Below, piece by piece: positions 24,827-31,524 of a stretch of DNA of 41,032 nucleotides. The notes under the pieces were generated by a model. It ran no database searches. It was not told where the DNA came from and saw only the letters and a program-made list of their open reading frames with translations. A program made the position numbers and the translations under genes. The DNA is from Verrucomicrobia bacterium UBA3841 (GTDB lineage Bacteria; Verrucomicrobiota; Kiritimatiellia; RFP12; UBA1067): NCBI GenBank assembly GCA_002392765.1, contig DGHT01000044.1:1-41032 (forward strand). The letters run 5' to 3'. Numbering within the stretch: the stretch's first letter is position 1; every line of letters begins with the position of its first letter.

Positions 24827-24849
24827 TGTGCCGGCCGCCGTTCAACCTT

Positions 24850-26046
24850 TCAAATCTTCGACTTTTCCGCCTCCATGAGCTTGATCAGGTTGAACAGCAT
24901 GCGCGGGTAGTGGAACGCACCGGCCCAGCGCGTGCCCTTCATCGTACAGGAGGGCGTCCCGTCGCGGCGGAGATACTTGATGATTTCGCCGTATTCCGGG
25001 TCGGGGAAGTGGTCGAAGAACCATTTCTCTATCTTCTTGAACCAATCAAGGTACTTCTCGTCCTTCGTCAGCGTGTAGGCGAGGAAGGTCGCGTAGATCG
25101 CCTCGTTCTGCGGCCACCAGAGCTTGAGTTCGTGTTCGTACTGGTCGGGTTCGTGGCCTTCCGCCTCGTCGACGTTGCGGAAATAGATGATGCCGCCTCC
25201 GCCCTGCACCTCGTCCCAGCCCCAGTCGAGCGACCAGTCGAGAACCGTGAGCGCCTTCTTGAGGAGTTCGCCGTCATTCTGAAACTTCGCCTCCTCCATC
25301 GTGAACCACGAAGTTTCGATGGAGTGCCCGGGATTGATCGTGCGACCTTCCGGCGTCTCGCACGGCGTTCCGTCGGCGTTGACGATCTCGCGGAGCGCCT
25401 TCTTGTCGTAGTCGAGGAACGTGGTGTAGACCTCCTTGAAGCACGTCGCGATCGTCTTGTCGTAGAGCGATGTGTCGCCGCCGAGCTGGCGCATCATGAT
25501 CGACGTGCAGGAGATGATCATCGGGATGTTGTGCGCCCGTACCTTGCGCGCCGGATAGAACTTCGGCGGCAGCAGCTCGGGGTTGTAGTAGTACATCATG
25601 ATGGTCTTGTACAGCTTCTCGGCCTTCTCCTTCCACTGCGCGTCGCCCGTCGCCTTGTAGAGCTCGATGAACGCCATGACGGTGTAGTGCTCCGTGACGA
25701 CGTAGCGGCGCTTGCGGACGGGCCTGCCGTCTTCGGTCACGTCGTAGTACGTGCGCCCGTCGCGGTCGTCGAAGCACTTCTCCTCGATGAACTTGATGCC
25801 CTGCAAGGCGAGGTCAAGCCATTCCTTGCGCTTCTCGATTTCGTTGTAGGCACGGGCGAAGAGAAGGACGAGCCGGCCCTGCTGGCGCACGTTCTTGTCG
25901 GTGAAGAGAACCTTGCCGTTGCGTCCGAGGTAGTTGTAGAATCCGCCGTGCTTCGTGTCCGGCGTGTACTTCTGCCACCACTCGACCGACTCGACGAGCA
26001 GCTTGCGGTATTTTTCGATGTATTGGGTGAGTTCCTGTCTGTCCAT
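24850..26046 (-). CDS. N-acylglucosamine 2-epimerase family sugar epimerase (AGE)
   Basis: 398 aa, cytoplasmic (alpha/alpha)6 barrel. Family motifs: HGGFYNYLGRNGK, VRQQGRLVLLFARAY, INPGHSIETSWF, LKLWWPQNEA and GTRWAGAFHYPRML. AGE enzymes interconvert GlcNAc/ManNAc; relatives epimerise cellobiose, mannose or other sugars. The two cannot be separated by eye. The start is 26046 (MDRQELTQ) with AAAGGA upstream; the longer frame begins in the promoter region. It is the first gene of operon A, with a -10 at 26077-26072, and suggests that the imported sugar is epimerised at C2 before further metabolism. Confidence 0.88.
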   Translation of the reverse strand: MDRQELTQYIEKYRKLLVESVEWWQKYTPDTKHGGFYNYLGRNGKVLFTDKNVRQQGRLVLLFARAYNEIEKRKEWLDLALQGIKFIEEKCFDDRDGRTYYDVTEDGRPVRKRRYVVTEHYTVMAFIELYKATGDAQWKEKAEKLYKTIMMYYYNPELLPPKFYPARKVRAHNIPMIISCTSIMMRQLGGDTSLYDKTIATCFKEVYTTFLDYDKKALREIVNADGTPCETPEGRTINPGHSIETSWFTMEEAKFQNDGELLKKALTVLDWSLDWGWDEVQGGGGIIYFRNVDEAEGHEPDQYEHELKLWWPQNEAIYATFLAYTLTKDEKYLDWFKKIEKWFFDHFPDPEYGEIIKYLRRDGTPSCTMKGTRWAGAFHYPRMLFNLIKLMEAEKSKI

Positions 26047-26071
26047 TGTCCAATCCTTTCCTTTGCCGCAT

Positions 26072-26077
26072 ATTATG
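26072..26077 (-). promoter_or_regulatory. -10 box of operon A
   Basis: CATAAT on the minus strand, about 25 nt before the ATG of the AGE gene, leaving room for the AAAGGA Shine-Dalgarno. The space up to the divergent XylR-type promoter (26078-26156) should hold the operator; no convincing repeat was found in it. Confidence 0.45.
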
Positions 26078-26156
26078 CCACAAACCACTATCGGATACAG
26101 ACATTTATGCGAATCAAATAAGCACCAATTTTACGAAATACGCAGAGGAATTATGG

Positions 26157-26162
26157 TATAAT
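26157..26162 (+). promoter_or_regulatory. -10 box of XylR-type regulator (leaderless)
   Basis: TATAAT within ATGGTATAAT, followed by seven bases and the ATG at 26170. There is no space for a Shine-Dalgarno in the transcript. Confidence 0.6.
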
Positions 26163-26169
26163 ATCCCGT

Positions 26170-27324
26170 ATGGACACAATTCTCTTCTTCCACACATCGA
26201 GGCGCCAGGCCTGGCTGAAGGAGCAGGACGGCGCCTTCCGCTTCGCACGGGCCCGCTGCTGGCGGATCCAGGTCGTTGAGCCAACCCGGTCGAAGCCGCA
26301 CGTCAAGGAGCTCGTCGACCTCTGGAACCCTATCGGATGCATCGTCGAATGCTCAGGCGAAAGGTCCGACTACTTCAACCCCGACGACTTCGCCTGCATG
26401 CCAACCGTCTTTCTCGGACGCGACCCGCGCACACTCCCGAGGTGGGCGTCATTCATCAACCCATCCTCGACCGGACCAGGCGAAAAGGCCGCAATGGAGC
26501 TTCTCAAAGTCGGCATAACGTCTTTCGCCTTCGTAGCCACCGAAGGGAACCACTTCTGGAGCCGCGACCGCGAGGCCGAATTCCGCCGCATTCTGCGCCT
26601 CCACGGAATGAGCTGCACAGTGTTCGGCAGAAAAGAGGCGTTCCGCACGGAGAAGTCGCGGGCAAAGGCGTGCTCGGAGTTTCTGTTGTCGCTCCCGAAG
26701 CCGTGCGGCGTAATGGCCGAGAACGACTACGCGGCGGTATTCGTGTTGGACATCGCGAGAAAGCTGAGGATTCCAGTTCCGTCCAGGCTGTCGGTCATCG
26801 GCGTGGACAACGACCCGCACCTCTGCGAGAACGCACGTCCCGCCCTGTCCAGCATCCACCTCGACTTCGAGCAGGCCGGATACCGCGCGTGCGAAATACT
26901 CTCGATTCTCATCGGCGACCCTTCGGCCGGACCCATTCGGGAGACTTACGACGCACTCGGGCTCATGCGCCGCGGTTCGACGCCCATCGGCAGCGGAACG
27001 TCGCCCCGCGTGACGAAGATGCTCGCGTACATAAGGGAACACGCCTGCGAAGGAATCTCCGCTAAGGACGTCGCGAAACAGATTCCAGGCACCCACCGTC
27101 TCGCGGAGATGGACTTCCTCCGCGCCACCGGGCACACGATCATGGACGAACTGAACAACGTCCGCTTCGAGCACGTGGAGATGCTGCTCCGCTCCCCCTC
27201 GCAGCGCCTTGGCGCAATCGCGAACATCTGCGGATGGGGAACCGAGAACGCGCTGCGCGCCGCGTTCCTAAAGCGCTACGGAATGTCCATGCGCGCCTGG
27301 CGCGAGGCCCAGACTTCCTTGTAA
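26170..27324 (+). CDS. XylR-type AraC-family regulator with periplasmic-binding-like sensor
   Basis: 384 aa, cytoplasmic. Residues ~1-265 form a LacI/PBP-like ligand-binding domain (CGVMAENDYAAVFVLDIARKL, LSVIGVDNDPHLCENARPALSS, DFEQAGYRACEIL). Residues ~280-384 are the AraC double helix-turn-helix (MLAYIREHACEGISAKDVA and GAIANICGWGTENALRAAFLKRYGMSM). This is the architecture of sugar-responsive XylR-type activators. It is divergent from operon A with 123 nt between starts and is the obvious candidate regulator. The ligand is unknown. It is followed by a gene-free convergent region with a strong terminator. Confidence 0.9.
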   Translation: MDTILFFHTSRRQAWLKEQDGAFRFARARCWRIQVVEPTRSKPHVKELVDLWNPIGCIVECSGERSDYFNPDDFACMPTVFLGRDPRTLPRWASFINPSSTGPGEKAAMELLKVGITSFAFVATEGNHFWSRDREAEFRRILRLHGMSCTVFGRKEAFRTEKSRAKACSEFLLSLPKPCGVMAENDYAAVFVLDIARKLRIPVPSRLSVIGVDNDPHLCENARPALSSIHLDFEQAGYRACEILSILIGDPSAGPIRETYDALGLMRRGSTPIGSGTSPRVTKMLAYIREHACEGISAKDVAKQIPGTHRLAEMDFLRATGHTIMDELNNVRFEHVEMLLRSPSQRLGAIANICGWGTENALRAAFLKRYGMSMRAWREAQTSL

Positions 27325-27385
27325 ACCTTTCAACTTTTCAACCTGTTCACGGCAGGTCGAACCAGTTGTAGCCGACGTGGTAAAA

Positions 27386-27460
27386 AGGGTCTGACACTTC
27401 CGTATATGTTTTACTGTATATGCTTAACGACAAGAAATGAAAACTTGAGGGACAGACCCC
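27386..27460. repeat. Short element with inverted GGGTCTGACA-type ends
   Basis: AGGGTCTGACAC at 27386-27397 and GGGACAGACCCC at 27449-27460 form imperfect terminal inverted repeats. The right end continues (GCGAAA...TTTTACAAGGG) into sequence that reappears inverted at 10631-10669. It is consistent with a REP/MITE-type element. Confidence 0.45.
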
Positions 27461-27584
27461 GCGAAAGGCCCATTTTACAAGGGTTTGCGTTTCTCGCCGT
27501 CGGCGGCGCTCATGGCACCATTGCCGGCAGCTTGGCGATCCCCTTCGCGCCGCGGATGGTGCAGGAAGCGACGCGACGGCCGAG

Positions 27585-27632
27585 AAAAAGCATGCAACCT
27601 TTTGCCGCGCGGCGAAAGGTTACATGCTTTTT
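27585..27632. terminator. Bidirectional intrinsic terminator
   Basis: Stem AAAAAGCATG-AACCTTT-GCCGC paired with GCGGC-AAAGGTT-CATGCTTTTT with single-base bulges. The A-tract on the left and T-tract on the right allow termination from both sides. It lies between the convergent XylR-type gene and operon B. Confidence 0.85.
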
Positions 27633-27659
27633 CGCGACACGCCCGATTTCTCGGCTTGC

Positions 27660-27764
27660 GATTCGTTCGGCGGTGGCCGAAGGCTCCTCCTCGGGGAACC
27701 CTCGGCGAATACGCCGTATCCCCTCGCTCGGACCTTCGCTCCCCCGCCTCACTTCCCGCCGCAA
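27660..27764. repeat. Dispersed intergenic repeat R3, copy 2
   Basis: Counterpart of 10113-10214 with the same CCTCGGCGAATACGCCGTAT core, directly after the terminator. Confidence 0.7.
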
Positions 27765-27986
27765 CACGCAGGAATCCCGCCTTCACCAAACAACCATCCC
27801 ACCAACCATTTCTTCACCCATTCAACAACCACGCCCCAACCATAACCCAACGACGCGAAATGGGAGCGTCACACTTACCACCGCCGCGCCTGTTTCAGCG
27901 TTCGCCCGGAAGCAGCCGCTTCGCTGGACGCACAGGCAATCATATAGAGTATCGTCTTCTCCCTATTGTGTGTTGAATGGGTGTGA

Positions 27987-30095
27987 CTATAGGATATGGA
28001 TCATGAAGGCGCGGACCTTTTCCGCCCATTCGCCGACAAGCGAGCGGAACGCGCCGCTGCCGTTGAACCTTATGCGCGAGATTTTCGAGCCGGGCGTCGC
28101 CAACGGGAAGTTTTGGACAGGATTTACAGGATTGACAGGATTTTTCTCCCTCAACCTTGTAAATCCTGTTGCTGTCTGAACCTCGACACCATACGTCTTT
28201 GATGTGTAGTCGAAGGTGAAGCGGAACGTGTACTCGACGCCAACCTCTGGCGTTACACCGCCCGCCTCGACATCCACCCAACTCGCTTGCCCGCCGGAGC
28301 CTTGGCGTAGGCGGGTCCACACCTGGAAGCATCCGTTAGTGCCGAGGCAAAATCCCCCTTGCGCACCTTCTTTCGGCTGAACATCTTCCTGCGGCACGCA
28401 ATCAAATGTCACAGTGGTTGTCATGGCGACGACATTTCCGCCGGACGGCGTAGCCGGTTCAAACGCATATCCTCCGCCAAGCTCGGCCGTCCATGTGCCG
28501 CCGTTCCATGCGACGGACGGAGACCATGTTCCCGTACGGCCTGTCGTAAGGAAACGCTCGTCCACCCAGCCAAGCGTCGAAGCCGCCGGGCGAAGGTATA
28601 TTTCGGCAAAGACGGGATTGTGGTCGGAGGCGGCGATGTCGTCTATCACGTATGCGGAAGCCGTATAGATGTCGTCCGCGTGTGCGGTATCGACGGCGAT
28701 GTAGTCGATTATCGACCCGCCAGTCGCCTTGCGGCCGTGGTAGGTACGCACGCCGTTGGTCGGCGAGATTATCGTCATGAACTCCTTCATCAGAGCGATT
28801 TCGTCGCTGCCCGGCCTGGCGTTCCAGTCGCCGCAAAGGAAAATGGGTTTGCCGCTTTCGGCGTACTGCGCAAGACTTTCCCTGATTTCGGGGATGCTGG
28901 CCATGCGCGCATCATGCGCAGAGATCGTTTCCGTTCCGGCCTGCTCAAGGTGCGTTGCCGCGACGACGACATTGTCGAACTCGGCTACCACTAGAAAGCG
29001 TTTGTATCCCGCATGCGAGAGCGCCGCCCTTTTCCAAGAAACCGGCTCCTTTTTCGAGAGGACACAGTTGCCCTGCGAGCCTTCTCCATAGAATGTCTTG
29101 TGCATACCGGTAAGTTTGGCGAGCATGGTGGCCTCGGGATGGTCGACGGTGTCGCGGATTTCGTTGAGACAGCAGAAATCTGGATTCTCCGCGATGATGC
29201 GGTCGGCGATGCGGTCTTCGATGATGGTTTGCGTCGCGGCGTCGTAGGCGTAGTTGATGTTGTAGGTCATCAGGCGGAAGCCGCCGTTCGGCACGGCCGC
29301 TTTCTGCGCGGGCGGTTCGGGCGGCTCGGCCGCCGTGAACGACGGCGCGCCGTCCGAAACCGCAATCGCCGCGTCCGGCCCCGCCGCCGCGCTCGCCTCC
29401 AGCTGCGCGTCAGTCAAAACGCCGCGCCACACGCGCACTTCGTCGTATGCCGCGAGCGCGTCCCTGTCCGGCTCATATTGGGAATGCCCGAGATACAGGA
29501 CAGGATCTACGATTTTCTGTATGCCGTCCGGCATGGTCATCGTGCCGGTCTTCTGGAGTTCGCCCGTCGCCGCGTCGCGCCGTTGCCACCGGATGAACGT
29601 CGAGCCGTCGTCCTGCCGCCGGAAAGTGACGGCGATATGGTAGTCCACCCCGATCTCGTAGGGCGCCATTGTATCGACAGCCTGGGTTTCCCCGCCGCCG
29701 TTCTTCGCGCCGATGCTGTCCTTGTTGAGGTTGGTTCCGTTCGTCCAGGGCATCTGGAAGTAGTGCGCGTCGTCCGCGCCGTAGTCGAAAACGCGCGACC
29801 AGTTTTCCACTCCGTCGTGCCGCGCCCATATCTCAATAGTCGCGGCCGTGGTGTCGAGCATGTTCGTTCCGAGATCGACATAGCCCGTGCCATGTGTGCA
29901 GTCCCCATAGCCCATGTGGACCCTGCCGCCGTAGAGCGACACGTACGTACCGCACTTCACAGCATACGCCCCGCCAGCCGAGTCGGAGTAGTCGCCGTTG
30001 AAGCTCCAGCGGTGCGTCAGCTCCGCCGCGCAAAGCGGCAAGGCTGCGCCTGCCGCGACCGCTACCGCCGCCCACGCGGTTATTCTCGTTTTCAT
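27987..30095 (-). CDS. Secreted LamG-type domain plus endonuclease/exonuclease/phosphatase protein
   Basis: 702 aa with signal peptide from MKTRITAWAAVAVAAGAA. Residues ~25-235 are a LamG/concanavalin-like domain (LTHRWSFNGDYSDSAGG, YDEVRVWRGVLTDAQL). Residues ~275-500 are an EEP phosphodiesterase fold: LMTYNINYAY, FCCLNEIRD with the metal-binding Glu, THLEQAG, LCGDWNARPGSDE and the terminal ASDHNPVFAEI. A beta-sandwich-like tail carries two repeat insertions in frame (RLRQGSGGQA ~593-605 and NPVNPVNPV ~650-660). The start overlaps the upstream stop (ATGA). It is last in operon B. It could cleave extracellular nucleic acid or phosphodiesters on glycans or lipids. Confidence 0.8.
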   Translation of the reverse strand: MKTRITAWAAVAVAAGAALPLCAAELTHRWSFNGDYSDSAGGAYAVKCGTYVSLYGGRVHMGYGDCTHGTGYVDLGTNMLDTTAATIEIWARHDGVENWSRVFDYGADDAHYFQMPWTNGTNLNKDSIGAKNGGGETQAVDTMAPYEIGVDYHIAVTFRRQDDGSTFIRWQRRDAATGELQKTGTMTMPDGIQKIVDPVLYLGHSQYEPDRDALAAYDEVRVWRGVLTDAQLEASAAAGPDAAIAVSDGAPSFTAAEPPEPPAQKAAVPNGGFRLMTYNINYAYDAATQTIIEDRIADRIIAENPDFCCLNEIRDTVDHPEATMLAKLTGMHKTFYGEGSQGNCVLSKKEPVSWKRAALSHAGYKRFLVVAEFDNVVVAATHLEQAGTETISAHDARMASIPEIRESLAQYAESGKPIFLCGDWNARPGSDEIALMKEFMTIISPTNGVRTYHGRKATGGSIIDYIAVDTAHADDIYTASAYVIDDIAASDHNPVFAEIYLRPAASTLGWVDERFLTTGRTGTWSPSVAWNGGTWTAELGGGYAFEPATPSGGNVVAMTTTVTFDCVPQEDVQPKEGAQGGFCLGTNGCFQVWTRLRQGSGGQASWVDVEAGGVTPEVGVEYTFRFTFDYTSKTYGVEVQTATGFTRLREKNPVNPVNPVQNFPLATPGSKISRIRFNGSGAFRSLVGEWAEKVRAFMIHIL
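28116..28177. repeat. In-frame palindromic repeat (ACAGGATTTACA type)
   Basis: GACAGGATTTACAGGATTGACAGG at the left and TTGTAAATCCTGTTGCTGTC at the right form an imperfect palindrome. It lies inside the EEP gene, read without stops, and yields a segment including RLREKNPVNPVNPVQN. Such iterated TTACAGGAT motifs are widespread dispersed repeats in bacterial genomes. Confidence 0.65.
28281..28318. repeat. In-frame CCCGCC/GGCGGG repeat (GSGGQA type)
   Basis: ACTCGCTTGCCCGCC and GGCGGGT arms flank GAGCCTTGGCGTA. Within the EEP gene it encodes RLRQGSGGQAS, a peptide string I recognise from many unrelated bacterial proteins carrying the same repeat. Confidence 0.6.
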
Positions 30096-31516
30096 TCTGA
30101 TGCGTCCTTTCCGATTTTCCATTCTGCCACTATCGCCTTGCCGGACGTGCCGAGCGACGAGAGCGGACGCGCCGCAATAGTCAGCGTCTTGCCGGGCGGC
30201 AGCTCGGATTTGGGGATATCAAGCGTTGTCACGCCTCCGTTCGGCTCGTGGCCCATACCCAGATTCACACCCGCTGCATACACAGCCTTGAAGAGTCTTT
30301 GCGCCCCCTCATCGCCAACGGCCACAACCTCATAGGCATACACTCGCGAATCGGGATTGCCGTCAGCGAGGGGGATTTTAACGCAGAGGCGCGGAGACGC
30401 AGAGTTTTCGTTTTCTCCCTCTCTGCGACTCTGCGTCTCTGCGTTGGAAATCTCAACCGTCAGCTTAGCGCCTGTGCGAAACTGCGGATCGCCGATTACC
30501 TTCTTCAACTCTTCCTTTGAAAACGGATGCGGATTGAATTTGCCAAGCGGCATCACCCAGTCCGCGCCGAGCGACCCGCCCGCGCCAAATTCGCGCCGCT
30601 CGATGACGAGCATATCGTCATAGACCCGCACGACATACCCTTGCCGCCCCTTGCCGGTCCGCTCTGTCTTTATCGGCTTCATTTGCGCGATTTCTTTGCA
30701 GTCGGCAAGTGCCGCGCATCCCCGGGGTTCGCAGGAAGGGACTTGCACGACGGGCAGATTGCCCTTGTAGAGCGAAATCACGTTCCAGTTCGATGCGCTC
30801 CAGTGGTTGTGTCCGAAGAACGCAAGGACATTACGGAGGGGAAGGAGCATCTTGCGCGAGGCGGCCAGCGGCCTCCGGTGCTGAAGGTAGAAAACCGGCG
30901 CACGCGACTCTCCCGGCAACGTCTTCAAGCCTTCCGCAATGTCCTGAAGCGAAGTCCCCCAGTTGCGACCGATGAAATGGTAGCCCTTGACCTCCTTGTG
31001 CCAGACAGGCTCGTACTTCTCGCCCCAGATGCGCCCCCAGTTCGCAGCCATGTCGGTTGCCAGGACATATTTCGCTCTCTCTGCGGGGTCGGGATAGCGA
31101 TTTTTCACAAAGTCGCCATAGCCGGAGCCATCGACATCGTGGTTGCCTGTGACGAAGAGTTTTACGGGACCGTTCTCCACTCCGCCGAAAACCCGTTTCC
31201 ACGCCTCGGCATGGAACTCCATCTCCCGCGTCTGACCGCGATGCGCCATATCGCCGCAGTGTACGACGGCATCGACTTCCTGCTCCTTGAAATATCGCAA
31301 CGCAGCCTCAAAATACTTATCCGGCCAATGCGCACCATGCCCGTTGCCCTTGACGGCAGTTCTCAAGTGCGTATCGCTGATGACGCCAAAGACGAGATTT
31401 GGCATCCCCTTCGGTTTCCACCCTGGCGGCGCGGCGAAGAGCCAGCCGCCCGGCAGCGCCAGGAAGCCCAGCGCAGCCAGCGACTCTTTCAGAAACTCCC
31501 GCCTAGTCGTTTCCAT
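30092..31516 (-). CDS. Tat-exported calcineurin-like metallophosphoesterase
   Basis: 474 aa. Tat signal TTRREFLKESLAALGFLALPG. All metal-binding motifs of the calcineurin-like fold are present: VISDTHL (D-x-H), HCGDMAH, VTGNHDVDG and FGHNH. It hydrolyses a phosphomono- or diester outside the cytoplasm. Residues ~358-379 (NAETQSRREG...PRLCVKI) are encoded by a palindromic repeat inserted in frame in the C-terminal beta domain. I chose 31516 as start because it begins the Tat signal; it lies 8 nt after the GH36 stop. Its end overlaps the EEP gene (ATGA). The substrate is unknown, possibly a phosphorylated sugar released by the neighbouring hydrolases. Confidence 0.82.
   Translation of the reverse strand: METTRREFLKESLAALGFLALPGGWLFAAPPGWKPKGMPNLVFGVISDTHLRTAVKGNGHGAHWPDKYFEAALRYFKEQEVDAVVHCGDMAHRGQTREMEFHAEAWKRVFGGVENGPVKLFVTGNHDVDGSGYGDFVKNRYPDPAERAKYVLATDMAANWGRIWGEKYEPVWHKEVKGYHFIGRNWGTSLQDIAEGLKTLPGESRAPVFYLQHRRPLAASRKMLLPLRNVLAFFGHNHWSASNWNVISLYKGNLPVVQVPSCEPRGCAALADCKEIAQMKPIKTERTGKGRQGYVVRVYDDMLVIERREFGAGGSLGADWVMPLGKFNPHPFSKEELKKVIGDPQFRTGAKLTVEISNAETQSRREGENENSASPRLCVKIPLADGNPDSRVYAYEVVAVGDEGAQRLFKAVYAAGVNLGMGHEPNGGVTTLDIPKSELPPGKTLTIAARPLSSLGTSGKAIVAEWKIGKDASE
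30380..30445. repeat. In-frame CGCAGAG palindromic element (66 bp)
   Basis: AACGCAGAGGCGCGGAGACG at the left is mirrored by CTGCGTCTCTGCGTT at the right. The length of 66 bp is 22 codons and keeps the frame of the metallophosphoesterase. The same family forms the inner arms of the element at 9807-10058. Confidence 0.8.
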
Positions 31517-31524
31517 GTTGCGGT

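Larger units (their letters stand above)
27325..27986. other. Convergent intergenic region with repeats and terminator
   Basis: No supported gene in 660 bp between the XylR-type gene and the end of operon B. It holds a short element with GGGTCTGACA/GGGACAGACCC ends (27386-27460), a bidirectional terminator (27585-27632) and repeat R3 (27660-27764). Nothing recognisable was seen from 27765 to 27986. Confidence 0.7.

Noticed and set aside
22778..26121. Long rightward open frames antisense to the DUF6259-like and AGE genes
   Set aside because: High-GC third-position bias opens antisense frames; the translations are Arg/Ala-rich without family features, while the leftward genes have motifs and signal peptides.
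29013..30335. 440-aa rightward frame over the LamG-EEP gene
   Set aside because: Antisense shadow; the opposite strand has intact EEP motifs and a signal peptide.
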